From the NCBI GenBank assembly GCA_041685115.1, contig JAWLGK010000018.1, forward strand, positions 12,128-76,127: 64,000 nt of DNA. The letters are read 5' to 3'. Under the pieces are notes generated by a model. It saw nothing but the letters and a program-made list of their open reading frames with translations. It was not told where the DNA came from and searched no databases. The translations under genes were made by a program, and so were the position numbers. The DNA is from JALOAT01 sp041685115. Its GTDB lineage: Bacteria; Pseudomonadota; Gammaproteobacteria; Thiohalomonadales; Thiohalomonadaceae. Below, piece by piece: positions 31,534-39,648 of this stretch; the stretch's first letter is position 1; every line of letters begins with the position of its first letter.

Positions 31534-32814
31534 TTATACACCCTCGGCGAACACAAAGGGCGTATCGCGGCGCAGCTTGTATGCGGCCGCATCCACCACG
31601 CCCGCATCGGCCACGTGCGCACGGGCGCGCAACAGGGCCGGCTCGATGCGCCGGTCGCGCAGGTGGTAGCGTGCCTCCAGACCGATGTCAGCAAGGCTTG
31701 GACAGGACTCGTCGAACACGAACCGGTACATGTCCGTCATCATGCCGTAGCGAGCGGCCATGAGCGTGTTGGTGGCGTCTTTGACCGTGTCCACATCCGC
31801 GTCTTCCTTAACGAACAGACTGGTTACCATCATCACGGCGATGGCGTGCAATACGTCATAGCGCACATGGGCGATGAGCACAATAAGATGATCCTGGGTA
31901 AGCGGCACGTCGTTGCGGTGCGCCCAGCGGATCATGCCGCCGAGCAGCAGGGAGAAGAACTCGGGCACGCCCCATTCCATGCCAAGGCCCACGGACGCCA
32001 GGGCCTCCAGTGGCGTGAACGACGGGTCGCCCGCCACCAGGCGCTGGGTGAGCGCGTTATCGGCGACACCGTGCAGCAGCGGCACGTCCTGTTGGAGGAA
32101 CGGGACGCCGAGTCCCTCGAACATCTTGCGGTACATGACCGGGTGGGTGGTGGAACCGAACAGGCCGGCCAGGCTGGGGTAGTCGTCCACGTCGTGCGTG
32201 CCGACCCCATACTCGTCGGCGATAAGCTGGGCGAGCACGATCTGGGCGAGCTCCGAGATGCGCTCGTTCAACTGGCCATACGGCATGTCCATGAGGCCGT
32301 TGAAACGCCCCAGCGCCAGTGCCACACACTGACGGGTGTTCTTCACCTGGTTGAAATAATTGAGCGCGAAGCGCGCGGCCTGCTCGCGGTTGAACTCGCC
32401 GCGGAAGAAACGCGCGAAAAAGGGATGGCGCCACACCGGGTGGCTCATCACGTGATCGTGCAGATCCAGGAACAACCGGCCGATCTCGCCGGCGCGGAAC
32501 AAACGGGAACGCGAGAACGGATTGCCCGGGTCCTGCGCAGCGAGAGCGCGCAGTTCCGCGAACATCCGGTTCAGTGCGTTGTCAGGGTTTTCGAGGTCGA
32601 CGATGATCTTGCTGAAATCGTCCACCTGGCTGTGCTTGAAGCGGGCCAGCACCTCTTCGAGGTCCAGTTCCAGGAGATCACGGGAGGGGTGTACTTCCGG
32701 AAGCAGTCGCAACCGCCCATCGGGCAGCTCGTCGAGCAGGTCCGAAAAACGACTGACGCGCATGTTATCGGGGGAAGTCATCGCACCGCTGTGCTCCGGA
32801 ATATTAGGATGCAC
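31534..32814 (-). CDS. Heme-oxygenase-like (iron-containing redox enzyme family) protein
   Basis: A 426-aa mostly helical protein. The central part (about 140-290) matches the heme-oxygenase-like diiron oxidase/TenA-PqqC fold: RGEFNREQAARFALNYFNQV, then ADEYGVGTHDVDDYPSLAGL, then SVGLGMEWGVPEFF. Acidic and His residues in these helices could bind iron. The N-terminal 100 residues are extra compared with minimal members. The GTG at 32814 is preceded by GGAGG at 8 nt, so I prefer it to the internal ATG. Members of this superfamily cleave or oxidise amino- and fatty-acid-derived substrates, but nothing here tells the substrate. It is isolated, divergent from the DUF523 gene. Confidence 0.8.
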   Translation of the reverse strand: MHPNIPEHSGAMTSPDNMRVSRFSDLLDELPDGRLRLLPEVHPSRDLLELDLEEVLARFKHSQVDDFSKIIVDLENPDNALNRMFAELRALAAQDPGNPFSRSRLFRAGEIGRLFLDLHDHVMSHPVWRHPFFARFFRGEFNREQAARFALNYFNQVKNTRQCVALALGRFNGLMDMPYGQLNERISELAQIVLAQLIADEYGVGTHDVDDYPSLAGLFGSTTHPVMYRKMFEGLGVPFLQQDVPLLHGVADNALTQRLVAGDPSFTPLEALASVGLGMEWGVPEFFSLLLGGMIRWAHRNDVPLTQDHLIVLIAHVRYDVLHAIAVMMVTSLFVKEDADVDTVKDATNTLMAARYGMMTDMYRFVFDESCPSLADIGLEARYHLRDRRIEPALLRARAHVADAGVVDAAAYKLRRDTPFVFAEGV

Positions 32815-32968
32815 TAACTTTACCTCCGCCCCCTGCGGAAGAAAACGGCCCCCACAGGGCTGGAGCGGCCCGGCGTCTGCGTAGCAGGCCTCCCATGCCT
32901 GGACGGGCTTGGGCTAAGTAGTTGATTCTGTATGCCGCGCACTGGCGCGGTCGAGGCGTGGAAAGCGA

Positions 32969-33508
32969 ATGGACCACCCCATAGGAAAAATCCGGCTTCG
33001 CATCGGTGTGAGTGCCTGCCTGCTCGGTGAGGCCGTGCGCTACGACGGCACCGACAAGCGCGATGCAACCGTGGCGGCGCTGGCACGTGAATTCGAACTG
33101 GTGCCCGTCTGTCCCGAGATGGGCATCGGCCTGGGCGTGCCGCGCCCACCCGTGCAACTGGAAGGCGATCCGACGGCCCCGCGTGCGGTGGGCGTCAGTT
33201 TGCGCGACATCGACGTCACGGACGCGCTCCTCGAACTCGGCGCACGCAGCGCACGGGAACTGGGAGAGCTTTGTGGTTTCGTGTTCAAGAGCCGGTCACC
33301 CAGTTGCGGCGTGAACAGCACCCCCGTTCATCTCGCCGGTGGCGGCATCCACCCAGGCGGCCGGGGGCTTTTCGCACACGCATTCATGGCGGCCCGACCC
33401 GATCTGCCTGTGGAGGAAAACGACGGCCTGGCCGATCCACAGCGGCGGGAAGAATTCCTTCGCCGTGTGAGGAGGTTTGGAAACACCCGTAGCCTGGATG
33501 AAGCGTAA
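32969..33508 (+). CDS. DUF523 / thiouracil-desulfurase-like protein
   Basis: 179 aa matching DUF523. It has IGVSACLLGEAVRYDG, CPEMGIGLGVPRPPVQLEGD and FKSRSPSCGVNST, which supply three conserved Cys that could hold a [4Fe-4S] cluster. TudS, a characterised DUF523 member, removes sulfur from 2-thiouracil using such a cluster. This is the stand-alone form without the YbgA (DUF1722) domain. GGAAAG precedes the ATG. It is divergent from the heme-oxygenase-like gene, and its 3' end abuts a subtilase remnant on the other strand. In a sulfur oxidiser a desulfurase role would fit, but that is inference. Confidence 0.88.
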   Translation: MDHPIGKIRLRIGVSACLLGEAVRYDGTDKRDATVAALAREFELVPVCPEMGIGLGVPRPPVQLEGDPTAPRAVGVSLRDIDVTDALLELGARSARELGELCGFVFKSRSPSCGVNSTPVHLAGGGIHPGGRGLFAHAFMAARPDLPVEENDGLADPQRREEFLRRVRRFGNTRSLDEA

Positions 33509-33524
33509 GTGGAATCCGGGGTTG

Positions 33525-33723
33525 TGCCTGTGGCCAGCGGGGCGGCGAAGGAGGTGCCCCTATAGCCGTACACATCGCCAAAGAAGCTGGTCATCACGAA
33601 CATCCCCGGGGCCATTAGGTGATGATGCCACGGCTCATCGACGTACGCCGGCCAGTCCGGGCCGGGGCAGTTATCGCCGTCCAGACCTGCCGCCAGGCAC
33701 TGGCCCGTCAGATCGAACGAGGC
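33525..33723 (-). pseudogene. Remnant of a subtilisin-family (S8) serine peptidase
   Basis: In one minus-strand frame, between an in-frame stop at 33726-33724 and about 33525, the translation reads LDGDNCPGPDWPAYVDEP, then LMAPGMFVMTSFFGDVYGYR, then GTSFAAPLATG. The last part matches the subtilase Ser box GTSMAAPHVAG with the usual APG...S...Y spacing before it. The frame then runs antisense into the DUF523 gene with no further similarity, and the Asp and His catalytic blocks are absent. It is too short to be functional and looks like the relic of a gene disrupted at both ends. Confidence 0.55.
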
Positions 33724-33855
33724 TTAACCACAGGAAAATACCCCCAGTTTCATGCATTATGCGTGGCTTTGAACGAAACCTTCGCGGTGAGCAGGGCATT
33801 AGCGCGTCGTACGCGTTCGAAACAGCGATTCGTAACATCCAAAGGACTGATCACG

Positions 33856-35667
33856 GTGGCTACCCTCATCCCTTCTATTGGTTCTGCACGATTCGATACC
33901 CGTGGCGAGCTGCGCCTGGCCGAACGACTGAAGGATTTCCTGGAAGACAATGCCTGGGTCTGGCACAACCTGCCGGTAGGGCGTTTGGGCAGACACCCGG
34001 ATTTCATCGTGCTCCATCCCCAACAGGGGATTGTGGTACTGGAGGTGAAAGACTGGCGGCTGGAGACGATTACCAAGGCGGACAAGAAGCAGGTCGAGCT
34101 GCTCACCGATAGGGGCATTGTCACCGTCGAGAACCCCTTCGAGCAGGTGCGGGGCTATATGTTCAACGTGGTGGACATGCTGAAGCGCGACCCGCTCCTG
34201 AAGATCGAGCAAGGCACGTTCAAAGGGCAGCTTGTCCTGCCTTTTGGCTACGGCGTGGTATTCACCAACATCACGCGCAAACAGTTTGGCCAGACCGATC
34301 TGCACGAGATTTTTCCGCCAGACCGCATCCTGCTGCGTGACGAAATGTCAGAAAGCGCCGATCCGGACGGCTTTCGCAAACGGCTATGGAGAATGGTGTC
34401 GCCCCGCTCAGGGTCCGGCTTGAGTCTGCCCCAACTCGATCGGGTGCGTGCGCTGTTGTTTCCGGAGGTACGCGTTAGACAAATTGCGCTGGCGTTCGAT
34501 GAGCCACCGCATTCACCCGCCGACGACCGCACCCTGGCAGTAATGGACCAGCAGCAGGAGTTGGTTGCCCGCAGTATGGGCGAGGGCCACCGCATCGTGC
34601 GTGGCGTCGCCGGTTCAGGAAAAACCCTCATCCTGGCATTTCGGGCCGAATACATGGCACGCACCGCGTCACGTCCGGTGTTGGTGCTCTGTTACACAAA
34701 CGGCATTGCCGGGCGGCTCGAAAATACCATGCAGGATCGCGGTGTCGAGGATCGCGTGATCGTTTCTACATTCCACTCTTGGTGTTGGAAGATGCTTCGT
34801 ACTTATGACATCCCCATACCTTCGGAAAGCAAAATTCCCGATTACCAGGAACGACTCGCAGCGGGTGTGCAGGCGGTGGTGAACGCCGTTGACCGCGGCC
34901 AGATACCTGCCGATCAATATGATGCAGTGCTTATCGACGAAGCGCACGATTTCGAGCCTCAATGGCTCGCGTTAGCCACCAGGATGGTCAGTCCTGATAC
35001 CAAATCGCTTCTCATCGTCTATGACGATGCTCAGGCGATCTACAAGGGCCGCACGCGGCCGGTATGGAAACAGCTTGGCATCGAGGCCTCCGGCAGGACC
35101 ACCGTTCTCAAAGTGAATTACCGCAACACGGTGCAGATTCTCCGTTTTGCACGGAAATTTGCCGCCGATGTACTGGGTGCGCCGGGTGTATGCGCGGACG
35201 ACGAAAATGCCATCCTGCTGCCTGAGGACGGCGGACGCGAGGGTGTGGATCCAATGGTGCGTCAGTGCGTGAGTTTCGATGAAGAGGGCCATGCGATTAC
35301 CGAATGGCTTCTTGCGCGAAAAAATGCCGGCTACCTGTGGGGCCAAATGGCAGTCTTGTATCCGGAGCACCATATCGGCCAGCGATTCGAGAAGCTCCTG
35401 GTCAAGCATGCGATACCGGCGGACGTGGCCAAGAACAATCGCAACCGGGTAGATGCGAGCCGGGACGCGGTACGCCTCCTGTCCATGCATACAGCCAAGG
35501 GGCTGGAATTTCCTTGTGTGGCCATTGGCGGCCTGGGGGCATTGGCGTCAGAAAACATCGAAGATGACGTGCGGCTGACGTACGTGGCCATCACCCGCGC
35601 CACCCATGAGGCACTTCTGACCTATTCGCATCAGACGCCGCTGATTGAGCTCTTGGTCTCGCCCTGA
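33856..35667 (+). CDS. NERD-domain UvrD-like helicase
   Basis: About 603 aa. The N-terminal NERD nuclease-like domain (about 15-130) has RLGRHPDFIVLHPQQGIVVL and EVKDW. The superfamily 1 helicase core follows: Walker A VAGSGKTLIL near residue 250, Walker B VLIDEAHDF near 358, motif III DDAQAIYKG, and motif V/VI region LLSMHTAKGLEF and YVAITRATHEALL. The GTG at 33856 with AAAGGA 9 nt upstream is preferred; earlier in-frame starts add unlike sequence. Such proteins act in DNA repair and often travel in defence or mobile regions. Base composition looks less G+C-rich than its neighbours, and a gene relic lies just upstream. Confidence 0.88.
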   Translation: MATLIPSIGSARFDTRGELRLAERLKDFLEDNAWVWHNLPVGRLGRHPDFIVLHPQQGIVVLEVKDWRLETITKADKKQVELLTDRGIVTVENPFEQVRGYMFNVVDMLKRDPLLKIEQGTFKGQLVLPFGYGVVFTNITRKQFGQTDLHEIFPPDRILLRDEMSESADPDGFRKRLWRMVSPRSGSGLSLPQLDRVRALLFPEVRVRQIALAFDEPPHSPADDRTLAVMDQQQELVARSMGEGHRIVRGVAGSGKTLILAFRAEYMARTASRPVLVLCYTNGIAGRLENTMQDRGVEDRVIVSTFHSWCWKMLRTYDIPIPSESKIPDYQERLAAGVQAVVNAVDRGQIPADQYDAVLIDEAHDFEPQWLALATRMVSPDTKSLLIVYDDAQAIYKGRTRPVWKQLGIEASGRTTVLKVNYRNTVQILRFARKFAADVLGAPGVCADDENAILLPEDGGREGVDPMVRQCVSFDEEGHAITEWLLARKNAGYLWGQMAVLYPEHHIGQRFEKLLVKHAIPADVAKNNRNRVDASRDAVRLLSMHTAKGLEFPCVAIGGLGALASENIEDDVRLTYVAITRATHEALLTYSHQTPLIELLVSP

Positions 35668-35761
35668 TCAAGGATACAGCACGACAGGATGGTGCAATTC
35701 AGATGACCATCCGAAGCCGCAAGGTCGTTTCACAACACGGGCCCCGGCCCGGGCACGGGTG

Positions 35762-35792
35762 AAAAAGAGCGCGGGAGGGTTTCCCCTCCCGC
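35762..35792 (-). terminator. Rho-independent terminator of soxB
   Basis: A 9-bp stem (35771-35779 with 35784-35792, GCGGGAGGG and complement) has a 4-nt loop. On the minus strand it is followed by GCTCTTTTT, 15 nt past the soxB stop codon. Confidence 0.75.
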
Positions 35793-35807
35793 AAGCGGGG
35801 TTTGCCG

Positions 35808-37592
35808 TCAGGCCTTGGCGTAGTCGGCGAGGCCGGGATTGCCGGCGACGTTCTTGAGCTTGGGCGTGTTCAGCTTCTTGATGGACACGGTCTTCTGGTC
35901 GCGCAGGTAGTCGGCCACCACGTCCCAGATGGGACGGCCCGGCGACTGCGAACCCACCGTCGCCCAGCCGGCCACCTTGTACTTCTTGTTGGCCGCGATC
36001 TTCGTGCCGTCGTCCAGTTGCATGTCGGAGATGCGCTTGCCCATATCGGCGGTCGGGTCGCAGGCATAATCCAGCCCGCCCACGCGCACCATGTCGCCGC
36101 CTTGCTGGTAGTACGGGTCCTTGTTGAACAGGTTGTCCGCAACGTCCTCGAGGATGAGTTTGATCTCCTCGCCGCTCATCTCGCGCACGTAGGTTTCGGG
36201 ATAGGTGATGCAGGTCTGGTCGAGCACGTGTTCCATGGTGATGGCCTGGCCCGGCAGCACGGTGGTGCCCCAGCGGAAACCGGGTGACAGGGAAATCTGC
36301 GCATCGCCCACCACGCGCTGCGCGTCGCACACGATCTGGTCGAAGGTGCCATTGAAGTTGCCGCGGCGATACAGCACATCGCTGCTGACGGCGAGCTTCT
36401 CTTCGAGCCTGCTCTTGTACGGCGCGCGCGTCTTCTCGATGAACGCCGCCATTTCATTGTGCGGCTCGATGAGGTTGGAGAACACGGGCAGCAGGCGGTA
36501 ACGGAAGTCCTGCACCTTGCCGCCGCGCACGTCCAGGTCCATGACGCCGAGGAACTTGCCGTTGGAACCGGCGTTGCACACCAGGGTGCGGCCGCCGCGG
36601 TTCTTCACCACCGTGGGCGCCGGCATGCCGTCGTGGGTGTGGCCGCCGAGGATCACGTCCACGCCGCTGACCACCGAGGCCATCTTCAGGTCCACGTCCA
36701 TGCCGTTGTGGGACAGCACCACCACCACGTCGGGCTTTTCGCTGGCACGGATCTCGTCCACCAGCTTTTGCAGCTCGGCGTCCTGGATGCCGAAGGTCCA
36801 GTCCGGGATGAAGCGCGAGGGATTGGCGATGGGCGTGTAGGGGAAGGCCTGGCCGATCACCGCCACCTTGGCGCCGCCCACCTCGCGGATGGTGTAGGGC
36901 TTGAAGGCGTGATTGGTGTTCTCGTCAAAGCCCTCGAAATCGGCGAAGCGGTAATCGAAAGCGGCGTCTTCCTTCACACGCACGTTGTGGGCAACGAACT
37001 CGCCCTTGAAGGCATGGACGTTCTTGATCACCTCTTCATCGGTGTAGGTGAACTCCCAGTGGCCGGTCATGATGTCGACACCCAGCAGGTTGCAAGCCTC
37101 CACCATGTCCATGCCGCGCGTCCAGTACGCGGTGCCCGACCCCTGCCAGGTGTCGCCGCCGTCCAGCAGCAGCGAGTTGCCCGGGCCGCGCTCGGCGCGG
37201 ACCCTGTCCACCAGCGTCTTGAGGTGGGCGAAGCCGCCTACTTTGCCGTAGGTCTCGGCCGCGCGCGCGAAGTCCAGATAGGAAAAGGCATGGGCCTCGA
37301 CGGAACCCGGCGCGATGCCGAAATGGGCGAGGAGTTTGTCGCCGACGATGTGCGGGGCCTTGCCGAGCGAGCCGCCCACGCCCAGATTGACGTTCGGCTC
37401 GCGGAAATACACGGGATTGAGCTGCGCATGTACGTCGGTGATGTGCAGCAGGCTCACGTTGCCGAACTTGGGCACCGCGTAGAGGTCGGCCGGCATGCGG
37501 CGCGCCGCGGCGCCCTGCACGAGCCCGGGAACCAGGCCGGCAGCGCCTGCAAGGCCCATCAGGGCGATGAACTGGCGACGACTCAGGGACAT
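35808..37592 (-). CDS. soxB: SoxB, thiosulfohydrolase of the Sox pathway
   Basis: Periplasmic di-manganese enzyme that hydrolyses the terminal sulfonate from SoxY-bound sulfur intermediates during thiosulfate oxidation. A twin-arginine signal (SRRQFIALMGLAGAAG, about residues 1-35) implies folded export. Metallophosphatase motifs are in order: LHITDVHAQL, LLDGGDTWQGSG, the SoxB-typical TGHWEFTY, LSHNGMD and GGHTHDG, followed by the 5'-nucleotidase C-terminal domain. GAGGAG lies 10 nt upstream of the ATG at 37592, which puts the Tat motif at the N-terminus. It is solitary: no other sox gene is in the window. With the thiosulfate permease near 55 kb it supports a thiosulfate-oxidising lifestyle. 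Confidence 0.96.
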   Translation of the reverse strand: MSLSRRQFIALMGLAGAAGLVPGLVQGAAARRMPADLYAVPKFGNVSLLHITDVHAQLNPVYFREPNVNLGVGGSLGKAPHIVGDKLLAHFGIAPGSVEAHAFSYLDFARAAETYGKVGGFAHLKTLVDRVRAERGPGNSLLLDGGDTWQGSGTAYWTRGMDMVEACNLLGVDIMTGHWEFTYTDEEVIKNVHAFKGEFVAHNVRVKEDAAFDYRFADFEGFDENTNHAFKPYTIREVGGAKVAVIGQAFPYTPIANPSRFIPDWTFGIQDAELQKLVDEIRASEKPDVVVVLSHNGMDVDLKMASVVSGVDVILGGHTHDGMPAPTVVKNRGGRTLVCNAGSNGKFLGVMDLDVRGGKVQDFRYRLLPVFSNLIEPHNEMAAFIEKTRAPYKSRLEEKLAVSSDVLYRRGNFNGTFDQIVCDAQRVVGDAQISLSPGFRWGTTVLPGQAITMEHVLDQTCITYPETYVREMSGEEIKLILEDVADNLFNKDPYYQQGGDMVRVGGLDYACDPTADMGKRISDMQLDDGTKIAANKKYKVAGWATVGSQSPGRPIWDVVADYLRDQKTVSIKKLNTPKLKNVAGNPGLADYAKA

Positions 37593-37885
37593 AAAGACTT
37601 CACTCCTCGATATTGTTTTGGTCCCGAGGGACTCGGGGACGGTACGCGGAGAGCTGATTCTCACAGCCACTTAGATAGAGTGTCGGGGCATGCGCGGTTT
37701 ATTCCACCGCGGCGGTACGTCGCACGCAGACACTAACGAATGTGGCCGAGGGCCGCGATAGGCCAAAGGTGATAACCAAGATAGGTCTTTGCCCGGAAAG
37801 GAAAACAACGCGCGAGGGCTTCCGACCGGCGGCCGATGTCCCTACTATAGTTGGCGAATTTTCACCCCAATCGACGCACAGACCG

Positions 37886-38092
37886 ATGGACGCAATCGAA
37901 AACGCCCAACACGACCTGACCGAAGCGACGCTGAGCGTGGAGACGGCGATCGAACTCCTCGCCAGCCTGGAACAGGACGGCAGCGAACACGCGCAGGAAC
38001 TGCGTCAAATCCTGCGCGAGCTCGAACGTGTCAAGGAAGGATTGGAAGACTCCCACGCGCGCCTGGCGCCGTTGCGCACCGAGCACGCGTGA
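37886..38092 (+). CDS. Small helical protein
   Basis: 68 aa starting MDAIENAQHDLTEATLSVE and ending RLAPLRTEHA. It is charged, with heptad-like spacing (ELLASLEQ, LRQILRELERVKEGLED), so it probably forms a coiled coil. There is no signal peptide or Cys. No good ribosome binding site is visible. The case for coding is the regular amphipathic pattern and the next small gene starting 3 nt after its stop. I recognise no family. Confidence 0.55.
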   Translation: MDAIENAQHDLTEATLSVETAIELLASLEQDGSEHAQELRQILRELERVKEGLEDSHARLAPLRTEHA

Positions 38093-38095
38093 GCG

Positions 38096-38260
38096 ATGAC
38101 AGATCGCCGCCTGCTGTTGCGGGTCGCCGCCAAGCTGCTCGCCTGGGTTGCCATCATCGCGGCCTTCGCGGTGCTGTTCGGCAGCCTGGCGCCGTCACCG
38201 GACGGCATGAGCGCGCGCCCGCGCGCCGAACCCCGCGCCTTGCCGCCTCCGCCGCCCTGA
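38096..38260 (+). CDS. Small single-pass membrane protein
   Basis: A 54-codon frame starting 3 nt after the previous stop: MTDRRLLLRVAAKLLAWVA, one membrane helix (about residues 12-32, ending VLFGSLAP), then a Pro/Arg-rich tail ending in LPPPPP. The positive N-terminus suggests an N-in topology. It would be cotranscribed with the helical protein upstream. It converges on ycgL with only 6 nt between them. Family unknown. Confidence 0.5.
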   Translation: MTDRRLLLRVAAKLLAWVAIIAAFAVLFGSLAPSPDGMSARPRAEPRALPPPPP

Positions 38261-38266
38261 GCGGCC

Positions 38267-38533
38267 TCAGGAGCGCTTGCGCGCCAGATCCAGGTCGGCG
38301 TCGGGCGGCGGCGGCATCTGCACGTAGAAGCCCTGCTCGCGCAGGCTGCGCATGACCTCGCTCACGTCGCTGCGCGCCAGCCGCCGCTCCGGCGTGAGTT
38401 CCAGCTCAAAGACGAATTCCGGTTTGCCGAACGCCTTCATGACGGCCTCGGGGACCTGCTCGAAGTTGTCCTCGGCGGTGACGAACAGGTAAAGCTCCTG
38501 CTTCTTGGTACTGCGGTAGACGTAGCTCTTCAT
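38267..38533 (-). CDS. ycgL: YcgL-domain protein
   Basis: 88 aa starting MKSYVYRSTKKQELYLFV, the hallmark N-terminus of the YcgL (DUF709) family. GFYVQMPPPPDADL matches the conserved C-terminal end. GGAG lies 6 nt upstream of the ATG at 38533. Its molecular function is unknown. It begins 2 nt after the serB stop and so is cotranscribed with it. Confidence 0.92.
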   Translation of the reverse strand: MKSYVYRSTKKQELYLFVTAEDNFEQVPEAVMKAFGKPEFVFELELTPERRLARSDVSEVMRSLREQGFYVQMPPPPDADLDLARKRS

Positions 38534-38535
38534 GC

Positions 38536-39369
38536 TCACTCCAGGAAATGCAGCACCGCGTCGAGGCCGCTGTGATTGAGCACCACGCCGGCGACCGCCT
38601 GCACTGTGGGCTTGGCGTGGAATGCCACGCCCAGTCCTGCGGCGTGCAGCATCTTGAGATCGTTGGCGCCGTCGCCGAGGGCAATGACCTGCGCCGGTGC
38701 GATGTCCAGGCGCTCGCACAACGAGGTGAGAAAGCGCGCCTTGGCATCCGCATCCACGATATTGCCCAGCACCTGCCCCGTCAGGCGGCCGTCCTTCACC
38801 TCGAGGGTGTTGGCGAGCGCATCGTCCAGGCCGAGTCGCTCGCGCAGGCGCTCGGTGAAAAAGGTGAAACCACCGGACACCAGGCCCACGCGCACGCCGT
38901 TGGCCTTGAGGCCCGCAAGCAGTGCCTCGGCGCCCGGGTTGAGTTGCAACCGCTCCTCGTAGACACGCAACAGAGCGGCCTCATCGAGGCCCTCCAGCGC
39001 GGCCACGCGGCGGCGCAACGAGGTGGGGAAGTCGATCTCGCCGCGCATGGCCGCCTCGGTCACCGCCGCGACCTCCGCCTTGCGGCCGGCGAAATCCGCG
39101 ATCTCGTCGATGCACTCGATGGTGATGAGGGTGGAATCCATGTCCGTCACCAGCAGGCGCACACGCTCCGGTTCGAACCCGGTGGGCAGCGTGTTGATGT
39201 CGAACGGCAAAGCATTGCGCAAATCCGCCAGACCTTCTGCAGCAAGCGCTGCGGCATGCCGCAGGCGAAAGAAGGCGCCGCAGCATTCCAGTTCGCCGGA
39301 AATCGCCTCGCCGATGCGCTGGCGCGCCGACGCATCGAGGACGGGGGTGTGCAACAACGTGGTAAACAT
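38536..39369 (-). CDS. serB: Phosphoserine phosphatase
   Basis: HAD-family cytosolic enzyme for the last step of serine synthesis. The N-terminal part (about 1-65) is a short regulatory-type extension. The HAD core follows: nucleophile Asp in LLVTDMDSTLIT, ECIDEIADFAG, motif II VGLVSGGFTFF, the Lys in DADAKARFL, and motif III/IV ALGDGANDLKML. Length 277 aa is in the normal range. It lies third in a minus-strand run (DUF2797, a small secreted protein, serB, ycgL). Confidence 0.96.
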   Translation of the reverse strand: MFTTLLHTPVLDASARQRIGEAISGELECCGAFFRLRHAAALAAEGLADLRNALPFDINTLPTGFEPERVRLLVTDMDSTLITIECIDEIADFAGRKAEVAAVTEAAMRGEIDFPTSLRRRVAALEGLDEAALLRVYEERLQLNPGAEALLAGLKANGVRVGLVSGGFTFFTERLRERLGLDDALANTLEVKDGRLTGQVLGNIVDADAKARFLTSLCERLDIAPAQVIALGDGANDLKMLHAAGLGVAFHAKPTVQAVAGVVLNHSGLDAVLHFLE

Positions 39370-39396
39370 GCCTGGCGGTCGCTCGGAGAGGGGGCG

Positions 39397-39648
39397 TTAT
39401 TCTACCGGTTTCTGCGGCGCCTGCCGCTTCGCCGCATCGAGTTCGTCGGCGACGTCGCGCACGCCCTTGAGATCGCGCACGGTGATGGTCTTCACGGGCA
39501 GGGGCACGTGCGTGGAGACGGTCTCGACTGGTTGCTCAGGGACCGGCATCACGGGCTGTGCAGCGGGTTCCGGGCAACCGCACGGGGCTGCCGCGACGGC
39601 GGCTGGGGCACCGAGCGAGAGCCACAACAACAGCGGCAAAACCCTCAC
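39397..39648 (-). CDS. Small secreted protein
   Basis: 83 aa from a GTG at 39648, which overlaps the DUF2797 stop (GTGA). A signal peptide is clear: VRVLPLLLWLSLGAPAAVAA. The mature part begins APCGCPEPAAQP (two Cys, CGC), continues Pro/Val-rich (PVETVSTHVPLPVK), and ends in a charged helix (VRDVADELDAAKRQ). It would be periplasmic. I recognise no family. The overlap with DUF2797 argues that it is a real gene of this operon. Confidence 0.6.
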   Translation of the reverse strand: MRVLPLLLWLSLGAPAAVAAAPCGCPEPAAQPVMPVPEQPVETVSTHVPLPVKTITVRDLKGVRDVADELDAAKRQAPQKPVE

